This document shows positions 6,231-11,761 of a stretch of 23,484 nt of DNA, piece by piece; the first letter of the stretch is position 1, and every line of letters begins with the position of its first letter. Source of the DNA: a virus. The position numbers were made by a program, and so were the translations under genes. The notes under the pieces were generated by a model. It did no database searches. It was not told where the DNA came from and saw only the letters and a list, made by a program, of their open reading frames with translations. The DNA is taken from positions 1-23,484 of the IMG/VR virus record IMGVR_UViG_3300009788_000304; one strand, given 5' to 3'.

Positions 6231-6476
6231 ATGATCGAGCAATGCGCGTGGTGCAAGCGCCTCCGCGTCGACCTGGAGGACATGGTCCACGAGGGCGAGC
6301 AGGAACCCGGCCCGGTCCAAGGCAAGGCGTGGCTGAAGCTCGCCGATGAGACACCGCTTGCGTCATCCTCGGATAGCACGGGATGCCTCGTGAGCCATGG
6401 GATGTGCCCGAGGTGCGCCAAAGGGCTAAGAGTCGTGGAAGATCGACAGGATCGAGGAACGGAAGGAGCGAGGTAG
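6231..6476 (+). CDS. Small CxxC...CxxC protein
   Basis: An 81-residue protein with CAWC near the start and CPRC near the end, the latter inside VSHGMCPRCAKGL. The pair of knuckles around a central hydrophilic strand region resembles a small zinc domain in which SHG(I/M)CP.C is conserved. The ATG at 6231 follows AAAGGA by 6 nt, 2 nt after the previous stop. The frame extended back to 6186 overlaps the previous gene and lacks a signal. The TAG overlaps the next GTG by one base. No specific function can be given. Confidence 0.7.
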   Translation: MIEQCAWCKRLRVDLEDMVHEGEQEPGPVQGKAWLKLADETPLASSSDSTGCLVSHGMCPRCAKGLRVVEDRQDRGTEGAR

Positions 6477-6670
6477 TGCCGAAGACCAAACCGAAGCGGG
6501 TGATCGTCAACTCCTTTGAGGTGAGTCCCGAGCTTCACGACCGCATGAAGCGCGCCATGGAGACCCACAAGGGTTTGCGGTGCGTCACGAGGAAGCGGAG
6601 CCCGTGGCTACGGGAGGCGGTTGAGGAGAAGTGCGAGAAGTCGGAGAAGAATGGGAAGGCGAGGAAGTAG
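6476..6670 (+). CDS. Ribbon-helix-helix-like small DNA-binding protein
   Basis: A 64-residue basic protein. After a lysine-rich start, VNSFEVSPELHDRMKRAM looks like a beta strand plus first helix, and SPWLREAVEEKCE like the second helix of MetJ/Arc-type repressors, where S..(F/L)(I/L)REA is usual. The GTG at 6476 has AAGGAG 7 nt upstream and its G is shared with the previous TAG; the in-frame ATG at 6383 would overlap that gene by about 90 nt. A small regulator in the early operon is plausible. The family call rests on a short pattern. Confidence 0.6.
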   Translation: MPKTKPKRVIVNSFEVSPELHDRMKRAMETHKGLRCVTRKRSPWLREAVEEKCEKSEKNGKARK

Positions 6671-6671
6671 C

Positions 6672-6929
6672 ATGGCACGTATAGTTGACGCCGACGAGGC
6701 GCGCGATTCCTTGGAATGGCTGCAGGTCAAGCATGACGACGCAGATACCCCGTGGTGGGTGATGGAGCTTCTGCAATGCCACGAGACGCAACCAGACGGC
6801 TCTATAAGCGAACGCGTCTATGGGGAGTGCGTTGCGAAATGCCTGACCTTTGTACTCGCGAGGTCTATTGTCCTGAAGCACAACGGCGGGCAGCTAGTTC
6901 ACATAACGAGGCGTGAGCCTTGGCCGTAG
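6672..6929 (+). CDS. Small hypothetical protein, last gene of the plus-strand operon
   Basis: An 85-residue protein starting MARIVDADEARDSLEWLQ at 6672, 1 nt after the previous stop, with GAGGA about 7 nt upstream. It contains WWVMELLQCHE and a C-terminal strand GGQLVHITRRE. No clear domain. The next gene is on the opposite strand and its stop is 26 nt away, so this is the end of the rightward unit, near a GGCGCGCC hairpin. Confidence 0.68.
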   Translation: MARIVDADEARDSLEWLQVKHDDADTPWWVMELLQCHETQPDGSISERVYGECVAKCLTFVLARSIVLKHNGGQLVHITRREPWP

Positions 6930-6945
6930 CGCCGCTCTGTGGCCC

Positions 6946-6973
6946 GGCGCGCCTTCAATCGTGGAGGCGCGCC
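6946..6973. terminator. GGCGCGCC hairpin at the convergent junction
   Basis: GGCGCGCC at 6946-6953 and 6966-6973 forms an 8-bp stem around a 12-nt loop. It lies between the ends of two converging operons and overlaps the last codons of the RuvC-like gene. No T-run follows on either strand, so if it ends transcription it may need a factor, or it may simply pause both polymerases. Confidence 0.35.
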
Positions 6974-7404
6974 AATCTCTTCGGATCGGTGGCGATCGAG
7001 TGCCCCAGCGCCACGGCATCCTTCGCGTGTTCCGACGCGTTTCCGAGCCCATAGATCAAAGCCACGTCCCGCGCCCGCCGTTCCTTCGTCCGCGAGTCCG
7101 CCTGCTTCTCGTGCCCTTCGACTCCCAGCGCCTGAAGAATTCTGCCGGCACCTTGAGCCTGAAGACGCATCGACCTTTGCCTCTCTCGAGGAATCGTCTG
7201 CCGGTCGTTTGTTTCGTACCAGACCTCGGGCTCCCACCCACCATGAGAAGTAACAGCGGAAAGGATCGTCTTTGCGCAGGTCGTGGCGTAGTCGGTCAGC
7301 ATCCGCTTGCCGCGCGTCACTGTTCCGTGGTCCACAAGGCGTAGACCATCGAAGACTGCGAAGCCACACGCGGTGGAACTCGGATCGAGGGCGACTAGGA
7401 TCAT
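6955..7404 (-). CDS. RuvC-like Holliday junction resolvase
   Basis: A 149-residue RNase H-fold nuclease. The N-terminus MILVALDPSSTACGFAVFDG has the first catalytic aspartate (D7) in the strand found in RuvC (IxGIDPGS..TG). A second acidic site is in VWYETND (E64), and the C-terminal HAKDAVALGHS (D129) matches the DA.D/A helix of the family. Length is close to RuvC. It would cut four-way junctions made in phage recombination or before packaging. The ATG overlaps the preceding stop (ATGA), making it the last gene of the replication operon. Phage relatives often cut other branched DNA too. Confidence 0.78.
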   Translation of the reverse strand: MILVALDPSSTACGFAVFDGLRLVDHGTVTRGKRMLTDYATTCAKTILSAVTSHGGWEPEVWYETNDRQTIPRERQRSMRLQAQGAGRILQALGVEGHEKQADSRTKERRARDVALIYGLGNASEHAKDAVALGHSIATDPKRLARLHD

Positions 7405-7688
7405 GACTTCTCGGACGCCTCCACCGCCTCGCGCAACCGCTCCATCAACTGTCTGTCTGGCGGACAGCCGCGCGCGCCCTCGGAGTCACGGCCCGTCCAC
7501 TCGCGACAGACATCCTTCGCGGCATCGACCATCGGCCGCGCCCCGGCAACCTCTGCCTCAAGCCAAACGATCAAGTCGAGAATGGTCCTCCGAACGCCAC
7601 GGTCGCCCTTTGGCTCGTCGTCTTGCAAGACCTCTGTTATCATCTCGCGAGTGCCCGCGTCCTCCGCCGCCAGTGGTTTGCCGCCCAT
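7401..7688 (-). CDS. Hypothetical protein
   Basis: A 95-residue acidic, helical protein starting MGGKPLAAEDAG, with GGGAA about 7 nt upstream of the ATG at 7688. The centre, RRTILDLIVWLEAEVAGARPMVDAAKDVCREW, looks like paired helices. Its stop overlaps the RuvC-like start, so the two are coupled. No family recognised. Confidence 0.6.
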   Translation of the reverse strand: MGGKPLAAEDAGTREMITEVLQDDEPKGDRGVRRTILDLIVWLEAEVAGARPMVDAAKDVCREWTGRDSEGARGCPPDRQLMERLREAVEASEKS

Positions 7689-7795
7689 CCAATTTCCCTT
7701 CCCGTTCCGTGCCTCAGAATCCGCCTATTCGTGCTTGCCAGACCATCGCGGACGTTTTTCTCGGCGACGCCGACGTGGTCCAGACGGTGTCCGCC

Positions 7796-7999
7796 TCACC
7801 GCTCGATCACAGGGATGTTGCCCAACCGTCTCGCCAGCATCCGCGCTTGGCGCAGGCAGTATCGCCTGCCTGCCTTACCGGCCATCGCCCCTTTGACGCG
7901 GAGCGCAAGACCGTCATTGGGGCTCATCACGTCGGACTCCAGGTAGACGCCCCACCAGCCAGGCTCCCCCTGAATCACGAGTCGAGCGTACCCAGCCAT
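7796..7999 (-). CDS. Small basic hypothetical protein
   Basis: A 67-residue protein with a very good GGAGG 6 nt before the ATG at 7999. The first half is strand-like (YARLVIQGEPGWWGVYLESD) and the second is an arginine-rich helix (YCLRQARMLARRLGN). Basic surface and small size suit nucleic-acid binding, but nothing specific is seen. It lies 49 nt after the preceding gene, and a 107-nt gap follows it. Confidence 0.68.
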   Translation of the reverse strand: MAGYARLVIQGEPGWWGVYLESDVMSPNDGLALRVKGAMAGKAGRRYCLRQARMLARRLGNIPVIER

Positions 8000-8048
8000 C
8001 CGTCACCTCCCTTGTGCAGCACACCCACCGTGTGCATGGCGGTGTCCG

Positions 8049-8396
8049 CTATGTGAAAAACGGCAAGTCCTTGAAGCACCGCTCCGGTGCTTGCCGCCCG
8101 GATCCATGGCAAGCACTGCACGCACACAGGCCCTTGCAGTGCGGGCACTCTGGTAACGCCTCGAATACATCATCGTTGCGGACCGTAATTGACAGCCACT
8201 TCTCGGGGCCATGTTTGCACCCATAGCGCGTCTGCCCCGCCTCATCCCGGGTTCCCTGTCTGTCTTCTATAGCCTCTTGCACAAGCATCAGTAGGTTACT
8301 CAAACCCGCTACATTCCCGTGTATGAGTACCTGCTTTGCGGAGGCAGGCGGGCTCGCCTGTGATACCTTCAGGGTCGGGAACTGTCGCTTCGCCAT
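8049..8396 (-). CDS. Hypothetical protein with a DnaJ-like cysteine cluster
   Basis: A 115-residue protein. The ATG at 8396 was chosen because AAAGGAG lies 6 nt upstream; an ATG at 8447 has no such signal. The C-terminus has CPHCKGLCACSACHGSG, with the C-x-x-C-x-G and C-x-x-C-H-G-S-G pattern of DnaJ-type zinc knuckles, but only about one zinc site's worth. The middle part is helical. The 5' end lies just after the initiator-like gene's stop. Possibly a replication accessory factor because of position; no direct evidence. Confidence 0.65.
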   Translation of the reverse strand: MAKRQFPTLKVSQASPPASAKQVLIHGNVAGLSNLLMLVQEAIEDRQGTRDEAGQTRYGCKHGPEKWLSITVRNDDVFEALPECPHCKGLCACSACHGSGRQAPERCFKDLPFFT

Positions 8397-8439
8397 GTCC
8401 TGCTCCTTTGCCACTGTTGCCCCACCATCGTCCGCCTCA

Positions 8440-9492
8440 TCACCCATCGCCCGGCGGATCACACCCGGACCCGACCTCAGACAACAGCGCACCGATCTGC
8501 TCGGGCTCGCCGCGGGCTCTGTCGGGCGTCGGATCTTCGTCCGGCGGTGGATGCTCCGACTTCCCGAGCGCGGCCCACGGGGCTCGAATCCTCCCGGCCT
8601 TCCACGCGGCGTCGATCATCCGTACCGTGGCCTCTGCGTCCTTCGGTCCGTTAGCCGCTAGGATCGCTCCTAAGCGCCGCACGCCACCATCCCGCCCACC
8701 TACGGGCCAATGCCTCGCAATCGCCGTTAGGCGCCGCCAGTCGGCTTCGACAACGTTACCTGGGGTCGGCAGGTCGTGATCCGTCGCCGTGCCCCCCGGG
8801 TCATTTCCCGGCACGCCGTTTGCCTTACGTCGTGGACGGCGTGCTTGTATGTCTGCTTCTACGTCTAAGTCTACGTCTACGTCTGGAAATGATCGTTTAT
8901 CTATCGTGGAACGATTAGGTAATGATCGTTTCTCGGCCGGTTCCGTAAGTGTGGCGTGCTCGGCACGTTGCGTCTGGGGGGGTGTCTCAATCTGGGATAT
9001 TTTTTCTGGAGTCGATTCTGGGTGCGAAACGGCTTCGGATATTTTTTCTGGGATCGTTTCGGCCTTCGGTCTGCCTTGCGGGGCGTGCTCCGCGAACGCC
9101 TCGACGTCCAGGCGGTCCCCAGGGTTCGCATCATTCCACGCGCGGGCCTCTTCGCGCTCGTCAATCCATCCGATCTGCTCGCCGTGCTTGTCGCGTTGGC
9201 CGATGATCCGCAGCCGCCCGTCAGGCAGTTTCGCTACCAATGGCCGCGGCACCTCGGATGCCAACTCCTCGACGGCCTTGCGCGTCGTGCCGGCAGTTCG
9301 CCCGCGCAGTCGCGCAATAACTTTTGGATCCGAGTATTCGAGCGGAAGGAATTCTCCATGATGTTTCAGGACTCGCGCGCAGAACCACCAAAAGAGAGCT
9401 TGAGCAGCGTCGGAGCGTCCGGCGTACTGAGCGTCATTCAGGACGAACTCAGTGCCGCCTCGCACCCATAGACCTTTGACGCCTTTTGGCAA
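8440..9492 (-). CDS. Putative replication initiator / replisome organiser protein
   Basis: A 350-residue protein. The N-terminal 120 residues look like the winged-helix start of phage replication organisers: LNDAQYAGRSDAAQALFWWFCARVL, then RLRGRTAGTTRKAVEELASE (likely recognition helix) and a wing, PDGRLRIIGQR. Residues about 130-225 are low complexity with two PEKIS repeats and a DVDVDLDVEAD run. The C-terminal 110 residues form a helical domain, RLTAIARHWPVGGRDGGVRRLGAI and later RAPWAALGKSE, like the DnaD/O-type C-terminal part. The TTG start at 9492 is supported by GTAGGGA 6-8 nt upstream. The low-complexity part coincides with DNA repeats that could be the origin, as in the lambda O gene. 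No helicase-loader gene was recognised nearby. Confidence 0.55.
   Translation of the reverse strand: MPKGVKGLWVRGGTEFVLNDAQYAGRSDAAQALFWWFCARVLKHHGEFLPLEYSDPKVIARLRGRTAGTTRKAVEELASEVPRPLVAKLPDGRLRIIGQRDKHGEQIGWIDEREEARAWNDANPGDRLDVEAFAEHAPQGRPKAETIPEKISEAVSHPESTPEKISQIETPPQTQRAEHATLTEPAEKRSLPNRSTIDKRSFPDVDVDLDVEADIQARRPRRKANGVPGNDPGGTATDHDLPTPGNVVEADWRRLTAIARHWPVGGRDGGVRRLGAILAANGPKDAEATVRMIDAAWKAGRIRAPWAALGKSEHPPPDEDPTPDRARGEPEQIGALLSEVGSGCDPPGDG
8858..9062. repeat. Cluster of short repeats inside the initiator-like gene, candidate replication origin
   Basis: Within an AT-richer patch of a GC-rich genome there are TCTA(C/A)G hexamers four in tandem at 8858-8881, AATGATCGTTT at 8888-8898 and 8921-8931 (33 bp apart) with GATCGTTT again at 9052-9059, and GGATATTTTTTCTGG at 8995-9009 and 9037-9051 (42 bp apart). 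The spacings are multiples of about 10.5 bp. Iterons plus T-rich repeats inside an initiator gene are the lambda-type origin layout. The same repeats also encode the PEKIS and DVDV protein repeats, so a purely protein-level origin is possible. Confidence 0.42.
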
Positions 9493-9501
9493 GATTGATC
9501 C

Positions 9502-9795
9502 CTACCAGACTGTTGACGCCAACACGACCGGCACGCTTGGAGTCGGCCTGGCTAGATGCTCGCGCACTACTTGCCGCAACGGAATTGGATACCCGCCGCT
9601 CTCGTCGTCTGTGATGGTCACCTTGTCTTGATCTGTCAACTGCGGCTTTGACAACTCGCAGTCCGCGCGCTCTGCTTCGTTCGCGCAATACGTTTCATAG
9701 AAGCATCTCGTAGCATCCTCGGGCTTCTCTGCGAGAATCCAATGCCTCTCGCCGTCATCGACTTCATAGACATGAAGGTTTGCGACGTCGGTCAT
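9502..9795 (-). CDS. Conserved-type phage hypothetical protein
   Basis: A 97-residue protein starting MTDVANLHVYEVDDGERHWILAEKPEDATRCF and ending VVLASTVW. From memory, phage proteins with a HWxxAE...A strand-helix start, an ITDDE strand and a final ST(V/C)W are common and uncharacterised. The ATG at 9795 has GGGGA 5 nt upstream; an ATG three bases earlier (9798) could serve instead. It precedes the initiator-like gene by 9 nt. Function unknown. Confidence 0.65.
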   Translation of the reverse strand: MTDVANLHVYEVDDGERHWILAEKPEDATRCFYETYCANEAERADCELSKPQLTDQDKVTITDDESGGYPIPLRQVVREHLARPTPSVPVVLASTVW

Positions 9796-9843
9796 CATCT
9801 TCCCCAATCCTTTGCTCGCCTGCCTCGTCGGCACCGCGTGGCG

Positions 9844-10116
9844 CTAGGCCAGTGCTCTTTGTTGCCCGTGTAGTTCGCGGGTGCACCCGTTATCGCAACT
9901 CGTGCCGCGCATATGTTCGCCTGGGTAGTATTCGTCCCAGCCGCTATCGCTAAAGGCCTTTGCGCACTCTATGTGCATGGCGCTGGATTGAAAGTCCATG
10001 TCGTGGATGCCAGTCCAGCGCGAGTACTGCTCGCCCTTCGGTATCTCTTCAAGGCAGTAGTTACACTGATGCGCCTTGCGGGCCACCGGAGTCGTTGACG
10101 ATAGGGTTGTGCTCAC
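9844..10116 (-). CDS. Small zinc-binding phage protein
   Basis: A 90-residue protein. The chosen start is the GTG at 10116, which overlaps the preceding stop (GTGA); longer frames lie inside that gene. It has HQCNYCLEEIPKGEQYSRWTGI followed by SAMHIECAKAF and a late CDNGC. The C-x-x-C...H-x-x-C arrangement with RWxG between is a recurring phage zinc module that I recall but cannot name. Role unknown. Confidence 0.68.
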   Translation of the reverse strand: MSTTLSSTTPVARKAHQCNYCLEEIPKGEQYSRWTGIHDMDFQSSAMHIECAKAFSDSGWDEYYPGEHMRGTSCDNGCTRELHGQQRALA

Positions 10117-11009
10117 GCCGCGCCCCCCTCCACTACTGGCAACTTCAACTCCCTCACCATCTCGCGGGGCGTCTTCCACCGCTGCCCTGACTTCTCCGGC
10201 AACTGCCCCCGCCTGTCCTTGTCTGCCTGGAGCCCCGTGCATCCATAGAACGGGGTCTTGTCTACGTGTTCGATGAAGCGTAAGGATTTCTCGAGGAGGG
10301 CGATGCGCTCTTGCGCGTCCTTGCAATCAGATTCCCATTCCGCCGCGCCTTCCTCGACGCCGTGCGCTATCAGCTTGGCTTCGTCGGTTTCCCGCTTCAG
10401 CCGCTCGATGTCATCGCAGGCCGTCAGCACCATAGAGTAGAGCGTGTTAGGCGTGCCGGGCTTGCCATAGCCTACCGCCTCCAAGCGATCAAGCAGGTCA
10501 ATGGCGTTCCGTTGCGGAACACAGGTGGCGTTTCGGTCTGCGAGTTCACGCCGCGCCGCCTCAAGCGCCTCCAGCCGACTCGCCGCCAAGCCTTCCCATT
10601 CGGTGGCGCGTTCGCGTTCGCGACCCTCCAGCGCGTCCATACCAGCCTTCGACATCAACCATGCGCGTATGTCGATCATCTCGTAACATCTGTAGAATGA
10701 TTTGGCATAGATGCGGGTTTCGCCGAGGTTGTGCTTGTTCTGGCGTATGTAGATTTCGCAGGCGTGTTCCGTGAAGGCTACCATGACATCGCGCCAGTGG
10801 TCCTTGTAGTACACCTTCCGCGCCCCAGGCGTGGCCTCCGTCGTTTCCTCGCAGTCATCGTCAATCCAGACATAGTCCACGGCATAGTCCGGATGATATC
10901 CGTATTCTCTCCGCCTCTCCTGAACGCAGAACATCGGCTCGGCGGTGCATCGGTCGTCTTGCGTCTTGAGCCGTGCCGCGATTGCCAGTAATTCGCAGTC
11001 GAGCTTCAT
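10113..11009 (-). CDS. Phage hypothetical protein with coiled-coil C-terminal half
   Basis: A 298-residue protein. The N-terminal 125 residues contain TQDDRCTAEPMFCVQERRREYG, YYKDHWRDVMVAFTEHACEIYI and NKHNLGETRIYAKSFYRCYEMI, a block I recall from many uncharacterised phage proteins. From about residue 125 to 250 it is rich in E, A, R and L with heptad-like spacing, probably coiled coil. The start ATG at 11009 has GGGGA about 4 nt upstream and overlaps the stop of a 35-codon leader frame (ATGA). It is the first full gene of the replication operon and lies just after a strong terminator, so its expression should depend on read-through. Confidence 0.72.
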   Translation of the reverse strand: MKLDCELLAIAARLKTQDDRCTAEPMFCVQERRREYGYHPDYAVDYVWIDDDCEETTEATPGARKVYYKDHWRDVMVAFTEHACEIYIRQNKHNLGETRIYAKSFYRCYEMIDIRAWLMSKAGMDALEGRERERATEWEGLAASRLEALEAARRELADRNATCVPQRNAIDLLDRLEAVGYGKPGTPNTLYSMVLTACDDIERLKRETDEAKLIAHGVEEGAAEWESDCKDAQERIALLEKSLRFIEHVDKTPFYGCTGLQADKDRRGQLPEKSGQRWKTPREMVRELKLPVVEGGAA

Positions 11010-11113
11010 CCAATCCCCATTCTAGCATATCGAATGACACAAAAAAGCCCCGCAGCGGTGCTAGGTCGCGCCGGAGGGCGCAGACTTTCCGCTGCGGGGC
11101 CAGACTTCAACAT
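11006..11113 (-). CDS. 35-residue leader peptide frame upstream of the replication operon
   Basis: The ATG at 11113 has a perfect GGAGG (11124-11120) 6 nt upstream. The frame runs 35 codons through the terminator hairpin and its T-run, and its TGA (11008-11006) overlaps the next gene's ATG at 11009 as ATGA. The peptide is rich in A, P, G and R with no known motif. Its Shine-Dalgarno lies in one arm of an inverted repeat, so base pairing would hide it. The design suits a leader peptide whose translation is coupled to attenuation and to the next gene, but translation is not proven. Confidence 0.5.
   Translation of the reverse strand: MLKSGPAAESLRPPARPSTAAGLFCVIRYARMGIG
11041..11100 (-). terminator. 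Intrinsic terminator between recombination and replication operons
   Basis: The 12-bp perfect stem GCCCCGCAGCGG/CCGCTGCGGGGC followed by TTTTTT (11046-11041) on the minus strand is a strong intrinsic terminator. It should stop transcripts coming from the recombination operon and also those starting at the promoter at 11148-11176. The long 30-nt loop contains the A' arm of element 1, so pairing of A with A' would compete with its folding. Confidence 0.85.
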
Positions 11114-11141
11114 GGTGAACCTCCGGCTTTGACGACCTAGC
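11041..11141 (-). ncRNA. Structured RNA with interleaved A-B-A'-B' stems (element 1)
   Basis: Read on the minus strand. Arm A is GCTAGGTC (11141-11134) plus GCCGGAGG (11127-11120). Arm B is GCCCCGCAGCGG (11100-11089). Arm A' is CCTCCGGC (11077-11070) plus GACCTAGC (11067-11060). Arm B' is CCGCTGCGGGGC (11058-11047), followed by six T. A pairs with A' over 16 bp with a 6x2 internal loop; B pairs with B' over 12 bp. The pairs cross, so the stems exclude each other or make a pseudoknot. AAGTCTG occurs on both sides of B. The predicted transcription start is at the first base of A, so promoter, structure and terminator define a transcript of about 100 nt. It is either a stand-alone small RNA, an attenuator, or both. 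Confidence 0.55.
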
Positions 11142-11147
11142 GCCAGC

Positions 11148-11176
11148 ATTCAACCCCAAGCCGCGCGACCTGTCAA
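11148..11176 (-). promoter_or_regulatory. Strong sigma-70 type promoter of the replication operon
   Basis: On the minus strand TTGACA (11176-11171), a 17-base spacer, and TTGAAT (11153-11148), four of six matches to TATAAT. The predicted start, 6-7 nt further, falls on the G at 11141, the first base of arm A of element 1. It lies directly after the HNH gene ending at 11184. Confidence 0.68.
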
Positions 11177-11183
11177 GACAAAT

Positions 11184-11570
11184 TCAGGAAAGCCTCCCCA
11201 GCGAACGCCGCGGCTTGAACTGCTTCACCTTGCCGAGAGTTGAGAGGCGATCGCCAGACAGGCCCACAAGTTCCCCGGTGTTTCGGTAGCGCGTCGCTTC
11301 TCCGATCACAAAGCCTGGTGCCATGCGCGCGGGCATCGGTCCTTCGGTGTCGCCAAGTCTACAGCTAGGGAATAGCGCCATCCACATTCCCAAGTTGACC
11401 ACCCGCGCCCTGACCGTCTTCGCGAGCTGTTGGCCGCAGATGGAGTGATAGAGCGAATGGCAATCGCGGCATGCCGGTACTTCGCCCTCATCTGCACCGC
11501 CTTGGGACTTCGGCCACGGGTGGTGAGGATCGCGCGCGAGCTTGCCGCAGCAGATGCAGAGGGTTGTCAC
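11184..11570 (-). CDS. HNH-type nuclease
   Basis: A 128-residue protein with CICC near residue 5, then DPHHPWPKSQGG and PACRDCHSLYHS. This matches the HNH beta-beta-alpha-metal finger: one CxxC pair, the catalytic HH, a second CxxC pair and a final histidine. The chosen start is the GTG at 11570 overlapping the preceding TGA (GTGA) with AAGG upstream. The remaining 70 residues have no known motif. It ends the recombination operon, next to a terminator and the replication promoter. HNH proteins in such places may process recombination intermediates, assist packaging, or be mobile; the operon overlap argues for a built-in function. Confidence 0.78.
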   Translation of the reverse strand: MTTLCICCGKLARDPHHPWPKSQGGADEGEVPACRDCHSLYHSICGQQLAKTVRARVVNLGMWMALFPSCRLGDTEGPMPARMAPGFVIGEATRYRNTGELVGLSGDRLSTLGKVKQFKPRRSLGRLS

Positions 11571-11761
11571 TTTGCCTTGTACCCGTTCCGCCCCGCCCAA
11601 CTCAAGCAGAGCCGTTCGATCAAGGCCCCGCGCGTGATCTTCCGCTCCTCCGCTTTGCCGGCGAGGAAGTCCGCAAGCTCGGCCCGGGACCGTGTCGTCG
11701 GGTCCAGCTTGTTTGACAGCTTGTCCCTGCGCCTGTGCGAGGGTATAGCTTTCCGGGGCAT
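11567..11761 (-). CDS. Small basic hypothetical protein
   Basis: A 64-residue basic protein, overlapping the upstream gene (TAATG) and the downstream gene (GTGA). It begins MPRKAIPSHRRRDKLSNKL and has a helix RSRAELADFLAGKAEERKITRGALIERL, which could form a helix-turn-helix or ribbon-helix-helix-like unit, though I cannot match it to a family. It is likely co-translated with the Rad50-like ATPase and the HNH protein. Confidence 0.62.
   Translation of the reverse strand: MPRKAIPSHRRRDKLSNKLDPTTRSRAELADFLAGKAEERKITRGALIERLCLSWAGRNGYKAK

Noticed and set aside
7727-7799. 24-codon arginine-rich frame starting in a GTGA overlap
   Set aside because: Very short, no good Shine-Dalgarno and biased composition; the 107-base gap is left unassigned.
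8570-8600. TCGAATC tract resembling a tRNA T-loop
   Set aside because: No matching stem, anticodon arm or acceptor stem; it lies inside the initiator-like gene.
8858-8881. CRISPR-like repeat array
   Set aside because: The units are contiguous hexamers inside a coding region with no spacers.
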